Shown here piece after piece: positions 36,389-45,161 of a stretch of 64,000 bases of DNA; the stretch's first letter is position 1; each line of letters opens with the position of its first letter. Source of the DNA: Stammera capleta_AF. Lineage in GTDB: Bacteria > Pseudomonadota > Gammaproteobacteria > Enterobacterales > Enterobacteriaceae. The stretch lies in assembly GCA_036689265.1 (NCBI GenBank), contig CP144777.1, positions 62,001 to 126,000 on the forward strand, given 5' to 3'. The notes beneath the pieces were generated by a model that did not search any database, was not told the origin of the DNA, and saw only the letters and a list, made by a program, of their open reading frames with translations. Both the position numbers and the translations under genes were made by a program.

Positions 36389-36461
36389 ACGCTCTTAGCT
36401 CAGAGGATAGAGCAACAGCCTTCTAAGCTGTGGGTCACAGGTTCAAATCCTGTAGAGCGTG
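36389..36461 (+). tRNA. tRNA-Arg (anticodon UCU)
   Basis: The sequence folds as a standard cloverleaf: acceptor strands ACGCTCT and AGAGCGT, D-arm with TAGCTCAGAGGATAGAGC, anticodon stem ACAGC/GCTGT around the loop CTTCTAA (anticodon TCT), and T-arm with GGTTCAAATCC. The discriminator is G. CCA is not encoded. It reads AGA, the dominant arginine codon here, and resembles the E. coli tRNA-Arg(UCU). It is the only tRNA I could find in the window. Confidence 0.95.
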
Positions 36462-36706
36462 TTTTGTATTATATTTATTTTAAAAATAAATAAATTTAAT
36501 AATTTATAATTATTAATTTAAATGTATGTTATTTATTATATATGTATAAATGAATTAAATATAATTTTTATGTTTAATTATATATGAATATGAAGTGTAA
36601 AAATAATATTGTTATAATTTCAATGTTGTTTATTTTTGATTAAAATCTATTTTATATAAGTATTTCTTCTATTATTTTTTATTAATAAAATAATATGTAT
36701 TAATAA
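36462..36706. other. AT-rich spacer between tRNA-Arg and lon
   Basis: These 245 bases follow the tRNA and precede the end of convergent lon. I see only simple AT-rich sequence, with no conserved frame, RNA fold or repeat unit worth naming. Confidence 0.5.
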
Positions 36707-39055
36707 TTATTTATGTATGTATTTTTTTTCTAATGCTATTTTAAATACGTCTTCTATATGATTAATACTATGTATTTTTATTTTATTTTTTATATTATGA
36801 GATATATTTTTTAAATCTTCTTTGTTTTTTAATGGAATAATAACTTCTTTAATTCCTCCTCTTAATGCTGCTAATAATTTTTCTTTTAGTCCTCCTATAG
36901 GTAAAATATTTCCATGTAAAGTTATTTCTCCAGTCATTGCTATATTAGATTTTACAGGGTTATTTATTAAACTAGATATTAATGATGTACATATGGTTAT
37001 TCCTGCACTTGGTCCATCTTTTGGTGTGGATCCTTCTGGTAAATGTATATGTATATCTTTATTTATGTAGAATTTTTTTTTTATTTTATATTTTTTGCTT
37101 AATGATCTTATAACAGTTAATGATGCTTGTATAGATTCTTGCATTATTTTTCCTAATGATCCAGTATATATTAATTTTCCTTTTCCTGGTATACATATTG
37201 TTTCTATTATTATTATTTCACCACCTGTTTCTGTCCATGCCAAACCGTTTGCTTGACCTATTTTATTTGTTTTGTTTATTTTTTCATAGTTGAATTTTTT
37301 TATTCCTAAGTATTTTTTTATGTTTTTTGTATTTATTTTTATAGATTTTATTTTTTTGTTTATAGCAAAAATTTTTACTATTTTTCTACATATTTTTGAT
37401 ATTTCTCTTTCTAAATTTCTTACTCCTGATTCTCTAGTATAATATCTTATTATTTTTAATATAGCGTTTGTACTTATACTAAATTCTTTTTTTTGTAAAT
37501 TGTTTGTTGTTAATAATTTATTTATTAAATGTTTTTCTGCTATATTTAATTTTTCATTTTCTGTATATCCAAATATTTTTATTATTTCCATTCTATCTAA
37601 TAATGGAATAGGTATGTTATTAACTGTGTTAGCTGTAGCTATAAACATTACATCTGATAAATCATAATCTACTTCTATATAATTATCATTAAATGTGTTA
37701 TTTTGTTCAGGATCTAATACTTCTAATAGAGCTGATGAAGGATCGCCTCTCATATCTATGGATATTTTATCAATTTCATCTAATAAAAATAAAGGATTTT
37801 TAACTTTACTTTTTATAATTTTTTGAATTATTTTTCCAGGCATTGATCCTATATATGTTTTTCTGTGTCCTCTTATTTCAGCTTCATCTCTTATTCCACC
37901 TAATGACATTCTAATATATTTTCTTCCTGTTGCTTTAGATATAGATTTACCTAATGATGTTTTTCCTACCCCAGGAGGACCTATAAAACACAAAATAGGT
38001 CCTTTTATTTTTTTTGATCTATTTTGTACAGCTAAATATTCTAATACTCTTTCTTTTATATCTTTTAAACCGAAATGGTCTATATTTAATATTTTTTCAG
38101 CGAAAAGTAATTTTTTATTTATTTTAGTTTTTTTGCTCCATGGTATTTGTATCATCCAATCTATATAATTTTTTATTACAGTATATTCAGCAGACATTGG
38201 TGATATTGTTTTCAATTTTTTTAGTTCAGATTTTGTTTTTTCTTTTGCTTCTTTAGTCATTTTTATAGATTTTATTTTTTTATTTATAAAATTATATTCA
38301 TTATTTATATTATCTATATTATTTAATTCTTTTTGTATAGCTTTTATTTGTTCGTTTAAATAATATTCCTTTTGACTTTTCTCCATTTGTTTTTTTACTC
38401 TATTTCTTATTTTTTTTTCAATTTTTAGAATGTTTATTTCTGATTCTATTTTTGTCATTAAATATTCTAGTCTTTTATTTATATTATCAATTTCTAATAT
38501 ATATTGTTTTTCAGATAATTTTAATGGCATATGTGCTGATATTGTATCAACTAATTTTTCTGTATTTTTTATATTATTTATAGATGAAAAAATTTCTTGA
38601 GGTATTTTTTTGTTTAGTTTAATATAACTTTCAAATTGATTTATTATAGTTCTAGATAATATTTTTTGTTCTTTTTTTTCTGATTTTAGAGTATTAAAAT
38701 TTTTTGTTAATGCTAAAAAATATTCTCCTTTATCTGTTATATTTATTATTTTAGCTCTATGTAATCCTTCAACTAAAACTTTTATTGTGCCATCTGGCAA
38801 TTTTAATATTTGTAATATTGAAGAAATAGTTCCTACAGAGAAAAAATCATTAATGTTTGGTTCATCTTTAGATGCTTTTTTTTGAGTGACAAGAATTATT
38901 TTTTTGTTTTGTTCCATAGCTAATTCTAGACATTTTATTGATTTTTTTCTTCCAACAAATAATGGTATTATCATATGAGGATAAATTACTACATCTCTTA
39001 GTGGTAAAATTGGAATTTCAATATTATTTTTTTGAGATTTTTCTTCTAATTTCAT
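36707..39055 (-). CDS. lon: ATP-dependent protease Lon
   Basis: Lon is the AAA+ serine protease that removes misfolded and regulatory proteins. The 782-residue protein (784 in E. coli) has the N-terminal substrate domain (IPILPLRDVVIYPHM), Walker A GPPGVGKTSLG near residue 356, Walker B and sensor regions (LFLLDEIDKIS, PSSALLEVLDPEQN), and the Ser/Lys protease dyad in PKDGPSAG and LKEKLLAALRGG. It is among the best conserved proteins in the window. It is the last gene of clpP-clpX-lon on the minus strand, as in E. coli, where tig precedes them; tig is missing here. Confidence 0.98.
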   Translation of the reverse strand: MKLEEKSQKNNIEIPILPLRDVVIYPHMIIPLFVGRKKSIKCLELAMEQNKKIILVTQKKASKDEPNINDFFSVGTISSILQILKLPDGTIKVLVEGLHRAKIINITDKGEYFLALTKNFNTLKSEKKEQKILSRTIINQFESYIKLNKKIPQEIFSSINNIKNTEKLVDTISAHMPLKLSEKQYILEIDNINKRLEYLMTKIESEINILKIEKKIRNRVKKQMEKSQKEYYLNEQIKAIQKELNNIDNINNEYNFINKKIKSIKMTKEAKEKTKSELKKLKTISPMSAEYTVIKNYIDWMIQIPWSKKTKINKKLLFAEKILNIDHFGLKDIKERVLEYLAVQNRSKKIKGPILCFIGPPGVGKTSLGKSISKATGRKYIRMSLGGIRDEAEIRGHRKTYIGSMPGKIIQKIIKSKVKNPLFLLDEIDKISIDMRGDPSSALLEVLDPEQNNTFNDNYIEVDYDLSDVMFIATANTVNNIPIPLLDRMEIIKIFGYTENEKLNIAEKHLINKLLTTNNLQKKEFSISTNAILKIIRYYTRESGVRNLEREISKICRKIVKIFAINKKIKSIKINTKNIKKYLGIKKFNYEKINKTNKIGQANGLAWTETGGEIIIIETICIPGKGKLIYTGSLGKIMQESIQASLTVIRSLSKKYKIKKKFYINKDIHIHLPEGSTPKDGPSAGITICTSLISSLINNPVKSNIAMTGEITLHGNILPIGGLKEKLLAALRGGIKEVIIPLKNKEDLKNISHNIKNKIKIHSINHIEDVFKIALEKKYIHK

Positions 39056-39093
39056 ATTTAACCTTTTTTTAAGTTATTTTGAATATTTTATTT

Positions 39094-40290
39094 TTAAGAA
39101 GGTATTAAAATAGGTTTTGTTTTTTGTTCTATTACAGATTTATTTATTATAATTTCTTTTATTCCTTTCATAGAAGGTATTTCGTACATTAAATCTAGTA
39201 ATATATTTTCTAGTATATTATTTAAACCTCTAGCTCCAGTTTTGTTTTTGTATGCTTTTTTAGCTATTTTATATAATGCATTTTTTTCGAAAATTAAATT
39301 TATATTTTCTAATTTAAATAAAAATTGATATTGTTTTATTATAGCATTTTTTGGTTTAGTTAATATTTCAAGTAAATCATATTTATTTAATTTGTTTAAT
39401 TTATTTATGATTTGTAATCTTCCTACAAATTCTGGTATTAATCCAAATTTAATTAAATCTTGTGTTTTTATTTTATGATTTTTTTTTTTATTATTTATAT
39501 AATTATTATTAAATCCAATATTATTTATTTTATTCAATCTGTTTTTTATTATTTTGTTTATACCATTAAATGTGCCACCACATATAAATAAAATATTACT
39601 TGTATCTATTTGTATAAATTTTTGTTGTGGATGTTTTCTACCACCATATGGTGAAATTGATGATATAGTTCCTTCTAATATTTTTAATAAGGCTTGTTGA
39701 ACTCCTTCTCCAGATACATCCCTTGTTATTGAAATATTATTATTTTTTTTTGCAATTTTATCAATTTCATCTATATAAATTATAGATTTTTCTGTTTTTT
39801 CTATATTAAAATTACATTTTTGAAATAATCTAAGTATTATGTTTTCTACGTCTTCTCCAACATATCCCGCTTCGGTTAATGTTGTTGCGTCTGTTATTAC
39901 CATAGGTATGTTTATTATTTTAGCTATTGTTTGAGCTAACAATGTTTTTCCACTACCAGTTGGTCCTATTAAAAGAATATTATTTTTATTAAAAGGTATT
40001 GTTTTATTGTTATAGTGAGTAATTTTTTTATAATGATTATAAATGGAAACAGCTAATATTTTTTTGGATTTATTTTGACCTATTATATATTTATCTAGTT
40101 TTTTTTTAATATTTTTAGGTTTTTTTATATTAAAATTAGTTTTTTCATAAGTATTTTTTTTTATTATTTTATAATATATATATATACATTCGTTACATAT
40201 ATTTGTTTCATTATTTGAAATTATTTTGTTTACTTTGGTATAGTTTTTTTTACAAAAAGAACAATTTAAATTATTGTTGTTGGTGTTCAT
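39094..40290 (-). CDS. clpX: ClpX, ATPase subunit of ClpXP protease
   Basis: ClpX unfolds substrates and feeds them to ClpP. The zinc-binding domain (CSFCKK and CNECI) begins about nine residues after the Met encoded at 40290, so I choose that ATG. A longer frame to 40335 would add 15 residues and overlap clpP. The AAA+ core has GPTGSGKTLLAQ, IIYIDEIDKIA, the pore loop GYVG and GRKHPQQK. The peptidase-contacting IGF loop (LIGFP in E. coli) reads LIPEFVGR after FGL, so the IGF tripeptide is not obvious: the nearest match is IKFGL. From 40290 the product is 398 residues (424 in E. coli). Confidence 0.95.
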   Translation of the reverse strand: MNTNNNNLNCSFCKKNYTKVNKIISNNETNICNECIYIYYKIIKKNTYEKTNFNIKKPKNIKKKLDKYIIGQNKSKKILAVSIYNHYKKITHYNNKTIPFNKNNILLIGPTGSGKTLLAQTIAKIINIPMVITDATTLTEAGYVGEDVENIILRLFQKCNFNIEKTEKSIIYIDEIDKIAKKNNNISITRDVSGEGVQQALLKILEGTISSISPYGGRKHPQQKFIQIDTSNILFICGGTFNGINKIIKNRLNKINNIGFNNNYINNKKKNHKIKTQDLIKFGLIPEFVGRLQIINKLNKLNKYDLLEILTKPKNAIIKQYQFLFKLENINLIFEKNALYKIAKKAYKNKTGARGLNNILENILLDLMYEIPSMKGIKEIIINKSVIEQKTKPILIPS

Positions 40291-40306
40291 ATTATTGTCA
40301 ATAATT

Positions 40307-40900
40307 TTATATTTTTTTTTTAATGATTTTATCAATTAATCCATATTGTAATGCTTCTTTCGAAGATAAATATTTATCTCTTTCTGTATCTTTTTCTATA
40401 GTTTCTACAGATTGATTTGTATTTTTTGACATTAGTTTTATTAATTTTTTTTTTGTTTTTATTATTTCATTTGTTTGTATTATTATATCTGTTGCTTGTC
40501 CATAAGATTTTCCTAGTGGTTGATGTATCATTATTTTTGAGTTAGGAAGACAAAATCTTTTTTTTTTTTTTCCAGATGATAATATAAAAGCAGCCATAGA
40601 ATATGCTTCTCCAATACATATAGTATTTATATCTGATTTTACATAGTTCATAGTGTCATATATTGACATTCCTGAATTTACTGATCCTCCAGGTGAATTT
40701 ATATATAAAAAGATATCTTTTTTATTATTTTCTGATTCTAAAAAAAGTAATTGTGCTATAATTACATTAGATAATTGATTTTCTATAATTCCAGTTAAAA
40801 ATATTATTCTATCTTTTAGTAATCTGGAATAAATATCGTATATTTTTTCGTTATTATTTGTTTTTTCTGTAACTGAGGGTATTAATATATTTTTATTCAT
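40307..40900 (-). CDS. clpP: ClpP protease proteolytic subunit
   Basis: ClpP is the barrel-shaped serine peptidase partner of ClpX. The 197-residue protein (207 with propeptide in E. coli) has the catalytic Ser in EAYSMAAFILSSG, the His in MIHQPLG and the Asp in ERDKYLSS. The N-terminal part (LIPSV ... IYSRLLKDRIIFLTG) matches the mature protein and the propeptide is short. A T14 run at 40558-40571 (GKKKKR) remains in frame, showing that long A tracts are not always disruptive. clpX follows after 16 bases. Confidence 0.97.
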   Translation of the reverse strand: MNKNILIPSVTEKTNNNEKIYDIYSRLLKDRIIFLTGIIENQLSNVIIAQLLFLESENNKKDIFLYINSPGGSVNSGMSIYDTMNYVKSDINTICIGEAYSMAAFILSSGKKKKRFCLPNSKIMIHQPLGKSYGQATDIIIQTNEIIKTKKKLIKLMSKNTNQSVETIEKDTERDKYLSSKEALQYGLIDKIIKKKI

Positions 40901-41048
40901 ATATATAAGTTATAAAAATTATTTAGTAATAAAAAAATATAAAACGTAAATTAATAAATTTTATTTAAAATTTATTTTAAGTATATATTATTTTTTTATT
41001 ATATAAAATAAATATGAATAATTAATATTTAATATATTAAAAACAACA

Positions 41049-41462
41049 TTATTTTTTTTTGTGAATTTTATCTAAAATACTATTTATTAATTTATAACTA
41101 TTTTGTGAACCAAATTTTTTAGATAATTCAATACCTTCATTTATTATTACTTTATAAGGTATGCTTTTGTTTTTTTTTAATTCGAAAATAGATATATTTA
41201 ATATAATTTTTTCTATATTTCCTATATATTTTGTGTTTTTATTTATATTTAAATTAATTATTTTATTTAAGTATTGTATATTTTTAATTACTCCGTATAT
41301 TAATTTATTTAAATAAATTAAATCTATGTTTTTAAATATATTTAATTTTAGTAATTTTAATTCTTTGATTTTGGTTTTTATATTTTTACTTTTTAATATA
41401 TTCCATGAATAAATAATTTGTAAAGCTGTTTCTCTTGATTTTTTTCTTTTATTAAAAGTCAA
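41049..41462 (-). CDS. nusB: Transcription antitermination factor NusB
   Basis: NusB with NusE (S10) supports rRNA antitermination. The 137-residue all-helical protein (139 in E. coli) begins KRKKSRETALQIIYSW, matching the RRRARECAVQALYSW motif, and ends with the conserved block around KYIGNIEKIIL, ELKKNKSIPYKVIINEGIELSKKFG. No ATG is available at the N-terminus: the reading frame begins with TTG at 41462, immediately after an in-frame TAA, with AGGA nine bases upstream. A TTG start is therefore the best explanation. The E. coli neighbours ribE and thiL are absent. Confidence 0.93.
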   Translation of the reverse strand: MTFNKRKKSRETALQIIYSWNILKSKNIKTKIKELKLLKLNIFKNIDLIYLNKLIYGVIKNIQYLNKIINLNINKNTKYIGNIEKIILNISIFELKKNKSIPYKVIINEGIELSKKFGSQNSYKLINSILDKIHKKK

Positions 41463-41471
41463 TTATTAATT

Positions 41472-41475
41472 TCCT
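41472..41475 (-). promoter_or_regulatory. Shine-Dalgarno sequence supporting the TTG start of nusB
   Basis: AGGA on the minus strand lies nine bases before TTG at 41462. Since an in-frame stop directly precedes that TTG and no ATG occurs before the conserved residues, this site decides the start. Confidence 0.6.
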
Positions 41476-41498
41476 AATTTATTTATATTTTGTTTTAA

Positions 41499-41720
41499 TT
41501 ATTTACTATTTCTGAATATAATTCTTCCTTTATTTAAATCGTATGGAGTTAATTTTATAATTACTTTGTCTCCAGTTAATATTCTTATATAGTTTTTTCT
41601 CATTCTTCCTGATATATGTGCTATTAATACATGACCATTTTCTAATTTTACACGAAACATGGTATTGGGTAAAGTTTCTATTACTATTCCGTTTATCTCT
41701 AAATTATTTTCTTTTTTCAT
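41499..41720 (-). CDS. infA: Translation initiation factor IF-1
   Basis: IF-1 blocks the A site during initiation. The 73-residue OB-fold protein is nearly identical to E. coli IF-1 through ETLPNTMFRVKLENGHV, AHISGRMRKNYIRILTGDKV and LTPYDLNKGRI. It lies 36 bases upstream of nusB and downstream of trxB on the same strand. infA, trxB and serS belong to one E. coli region, so this is remnant synteny with aat, cydCD, lrp, ftsK and lolA lost. Confidence 0.98.
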   Translation of the reverse strand: MKKENNLEINGIVIETLPNTMFRVKLENGHVLIAHISGRMRKNYIRILTGDKVIIKLTPYDLNKGRIIFRNSK

Positions 41721-41754
41721 TTTTTTTATTTTTTTATTAAATAATTTTTTAAAA

Positions 41755-42708
41755 TTATTGATTTAAATTTTCTAAATATTTTTGTACATCTATTGCAGCT
41801 TTACATCCTGATGATGATGATGTAATTGCTTGTTTATATGTTTTATCTATAACATCACCTGCAGCGAAAACCCCATTAATATTAGTCATTGTTTTATATT
41901 TATTTTTTTTATAATTAGTTATTATATATCCTTCTTTATCTAAAATAATTTGATTTTTAAATATTTTAGTATTTGGTTTGTATCCAATTGAAATAAATAA
42001 TCCATCTATTTTCAAGTTTTTTATTTTGTTAGTTAAATTTGATTGTATATCTATAGATTGTATTGAGTTGAAATTAATATTTTTGTTTATATTAATAATA
42101 TTATGATTTTTTATGAATATAATTTTTTTTTCATTTATTTTTTTTTGTATTTTTTTAATTGATATTTTTTCCGCAGTTAATTTATTTCTTCTGTGTATAA
42201 GAAATATTTTTTTTGAATTTTTTGATAAAAATAGTGATTCTTCTATAGCACTGTTTCCACCACCTATTACGGCTATATTTTTATTTTTATAAAAAAATCC
42301 ATCACATGTAGCACATGTTGATATTCCTTTACCATATAATTCTTTTATGTTTGGTAAATTTAAACTTTTTGGTGATGTTCCTGTAGCTATGATTAATACT
42401 TTAGGTAAATAAGTATTTTTTTCACCTATAATAGTTATAGATTTATTATTTAGTATTGTTTTTATTATTTTATCGTTTATTATTTTAGTTTTAAATTTTA
42501 CCGCTTGTTTTTTAAAGTTTGTCATTAATTTTATACCATTTATACCTTTATATTCACCTGGCCAGTTTTCTATATTGAAAGATTTTGTTAATTGTCCTCC
42601 TTCATGTAGTCCTGTAATTAATGTAGTTTTTATATATGATCTAGATGCATATATAGCTGCTGTATATCCTGCAGGTCCGGAACCTATAATTAGTAATTCA
42701 GTTTTCAT
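41755..42708 (-). CDS. trxB: Thioredoxin reductase
   Basis: TrxB passes electrons from NADPH through FAD to thioredoxin. The 317-residue flavoprotein (321 in E. coli) has the FAD motif GSGPAGYTAAIYASR at residues 8-22, the redox-active CATC near residue 135, the NADPH motif GGGNSAIEE and the C-terminal NGVFAAGDVIDK. All catalytic parts are intact. It is divergent from serS. A thioredoxin gene is not in the window. Confidence 0.97.
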   Translation of the reverse strand: MKTELLIIGSGPAGYTAAIYASRSYIKTTLITGLHEGGQLTKSFNIENWPGEYKGINGIKLMTNFKKQAVKFKTKIINDKIIKTILNNKSITIIGEKNTYLPKVLIIATGTSPKSLNLPNIKELYGKGISTCATCDGFFYKNKNIAVIGGGNSAIEESLFLSKNSKKIFLIHRRNKLTAEKISIKKIQKKINEKKIIFIKNHNIININKNINFNSIQSIDIQSNLTNKIKNLKIDGLFISIGYKPNTKIFKNQIILDKEGYIITNYKKNKYKTMTNINGVFAAGDVIDKTYKQAITSSSSGCKAAIDVQKYLENLNQ

Positions 42709-42793
42709 TTGTTATATAGTTTTATAAAATATTTTTATTTTTGATATAATAAAAAGATAATTATTTAAAAATTTTTGATTATATAAAAATTTT

Positions 42794-44086
42794 ATGTTAG
42801 ATATTAAATTAATATTAAGTAATAAACTATTTTTCGAAAAAAAAATAAAAAGTCGTGTAAATAATTTTAGTTTTAATAATATTATTATTTTATATGATCA
42901 GTATAAATCTTTAAAGTATGAAATAGAATTTTTACAAAATAAACGTAATATTTTTTCTAAAAAAGTTTATTTGTACATAAAAAATAATAAAAGTGTACTT
43001 AAGATTTTATATTTTGTAAATTTAATTAAAAAATATATTTTTTTCAAAAAAAAAAAAATAAGGAAAATATATTTAAAATTGAATGAAATTATATCTTTTT
43101 TGCCAAATATACCTGAAGATAATATTCCAATTGGTTTTAATGATAATTGTAATAAAATTGTATATTATTGGGGGATTAAAAAAAAGTATAATTTCAATAT
43201 TATGAATCATATAGAAATAGGTAAATATAATAATAATTTAGATTTTGTTTCTTCTAGTTTGTTAAGTGGATCTAATTTTGTTGTTATGAGTGGTAGTATA
43301 GCTGCTTTATATCGAGCTATATCTCAATTTATGTTAGATGTACATATAAATAAACATAGGTATTGTGAAGTATATGTTCCATATATTGTTAAAAATAAAG
43401 TGTTATATAATTCTGGACAATTACCTAAATTTTATAATGATATTTATCATATAAGTTGTAGTAATGAATCTTCCAAATTGTCATTGATACCGACATCTGA
43501 AGTATGTTTGATAAATTTATTTAAAAATAAAATATTAAAAGAAAAAGATTTTCCAATTAAATTAGTAGCTAATACACCTTGTTTTAGATATGAATCAGGG
43601 TCTTATGGCCAAAAGAATAGAGGTTTATTTAGGTTACATCAATTTGATAAAGTTGAATTAGTGCAAATAGTAAATCCTATAAATTCATTGTGTGTTTTGG
43701 AAGAATTGACTTGTAATGCTGAAAGTATTTTACAAATGTTGAATTTGCATTACAGAAAAGTTTTATTGTGTACTGGAACAATGAGTTTTAGTTCTTGTAA
43801 AACTTATGATATAGAAGTTTGGTCTCCAGTAACTAAAACTTATTTAGAAGTTTCTTCATGTTCTAATACTTCTGATTTTCAGTCTAGACGTATAAATATA
43901 CGTTATTTAGATTTAAATAAAAATAAAAATATATTAGTTCATATTATTAATGGTTCTGGTTTAGCTGTTGGAAGAACATTAATAGCTATATTAGAAAATT
44001 ATCAAGTAGATACAGGAATTATAAAAATTCCTGATGTTTTAGTTAGTTATATGAATGGTGTAAATTATATAAAATGTATTTTTTGA
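42794..44086 (+). CDS. serS: Seryl-tRNA synthetase
   Basis: This 430-residue class II synthetase (430 in E. coli) charges tRNA-Ser. The N-terminal antiparallel coiled-coil arm (about residues 25-105) is Lys-rich and carries an A13 run at 43046-43058 in frame. The catalytic core has LIPTSEVCLINLF, TPCFRYESGSYGQKNRGLFRLHQFDKVE (motif 2) and NGSGLAVGRTLIAILENYQ (motif 3). It ends with TGA. It is followed 21 bases later by dusA. Confidence 0.96.
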   Translation: MLDIKLILSNKLFFEKKIKSRVNNFSFNNIIILYDQYKSLKYEIEFLQNKRNIFSKKVYLYIKNNKSVLKILYFVNLIKKYIFFKKKKIRKIYLKLNEIISFLPNIPEDNIPIGFNDNCNKIVYYWGIKKKYNFNIMNHIEIGKYNNNLDFVSSSLLSGSNFVVMSGSIAALYRAISQFMLDVHINKHRYCEVYVPYIVKNKVLYNSGQLPKFYNDIYHISCSNESSKLSLIPTSEVCLINLFKNKILKEKDFPIKLVANTPCFRYESGSYGQKNRGLFRLHQFDKVELVQIVNPINSLCVLEELTCNAESILQMLNLHYRKVLLCTGTMSFSSCKTYDIEVWSPVTKTYLEVSSCSNTSDFQSRRINIRYLDLNKNKNILVHIINGSGLAVGRTLIAILENYQVDTGIIKIPDVLVSYMNGVNYIKCIF

Positions 44087-44107
44087 ATTTAAATAATTTT
44101 ATAATTT

Positions 44108-45154
44108 ATGTTTAACAAAATTTCTGTTGCTCCATTATTTAATTATACTGATAGATATTGTAGATATTTTTATAGTTTATTTACTAATTCAGTAAAGTTG
44201 TATACTGGAATGATTAATACTAATTATTTTTTATTTAATTATAAGAAAAGATTAATGATAAATGATTTAAATGATATTTCAGTTGCTATTCAATTATCTG
44301 GAAATAATAAGGATGATTTCTTAAAATGTGTAAAAATAATAAATAAATTAAATTTTAAAGAAATAAATATTAATTTAGGTTGTCCTTCTAAAAAAGCTGT
44401 TTCTGGTGGTTTTGGTTTATTTTTAATGTTTGATATTAATAAAATTATTAATTATTTAAATTGTATACAGGAAATAACAGATATTCCTGTAACTTTAAAA
44501 CATCGTATAAGTTTAAATGAAAATTTATGTTATAATTTTCTTTTGGATTTTGTTGGAAATATTTCTACAAAAACTAAATGTAATTTATTTATAATTCATG
44601 CTAGGGGTGTTTCTTTAAAAAAGTCAACAAAATATAATTTGAATAAACCATCTATAAATTATAATTTTGTTTATAAATTAAAAAGAGATTTGCCTTATGT
44701 AAAAATAGTTATAAATGGTGGAATAAAAAATATATTTGAGATTGATCATCATTTAAATTTTGTTGATGGTGTTATGTTAGGTAGAGGTGTTTATTTTAAT
44801 CCTTTAATTTTATTTGATATACATGATTATATTTATAATGAAATATTATTTAAAAATATAAAAAATAAATTTGATTTTTTTGGAAAAGAAATACTTTTAA
44901 ACAAAATTAGTTTTTCAAAAGAAAATTTAGATATAAGAGTTAAATATATATTTCATCAATTTTTTTATTTTATTAAATATGAAATAAATAGTTATAATTT
45001 AAATCCTAATTTTATTTTAAAACATATAATACATATATTTAAAGGTTCATGTTTAGCTTCTGTTTTAAGGAAGAAATTAATTTATGTATTTAATAATTTT
45101 AGTGAATTTATTGATTTTTGTGATTTTGAAAATTTTATGTTTTTTCAAAAATAA
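44108..45154 (+). CDS. dusA: tRNA-dihydrouridine synthase A
   Basis: DusA is an FMN enzyme reducing uridines in the D-loop (U20/20a in E. coli). The 348-residue protein begins KISVAPLFNYTDRYCRYFYSLF, which resembles the DusA form FSVAPMLDWTDRHCRYFMRLL more than DusB or DusC. It has the NLGCPS motif with the conserved Cys near residue 96, KHRIS, FIIHAR, NGGIK and DGVMLGRGVYFNP. The expected second Cys-type motif GACLM reads GLFLM. The gene's end lies seven bases from the end of convergent rpsA. Confidence 0.9.
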   Translation: MFNKISVAPLFNYTDRYCRYFYSLFTNSVKLYTGMINTNYFLFNYKKRLMINDLNDISVAIQLSGNNKDDFLKCVKIINKLNFKEININLGCPSKKAVSGGFGLFLMFDINKIINYLNCIQEITDIPVTLKHRISLNENLCYNFLLDFVGNISTKTKCNLFIIHARGVSLKKSTKYNLNKPSINYNFVYKLKRDLPYVKIVINGGIKNIFEIDHHLNFVDGVMLGRGVYFNPLILFDIHDYIYNEILFKNIKNKFDFFGKEILLNKISFSKENLDIRVKYIFHQFFYFIKYEINSYNLNPNFILKHIIHIFKGSCLASVLRKKLIYVFNNFSEFIDFCDFENFMFFQK

Positions 45155-45161
45155 AAATTTA

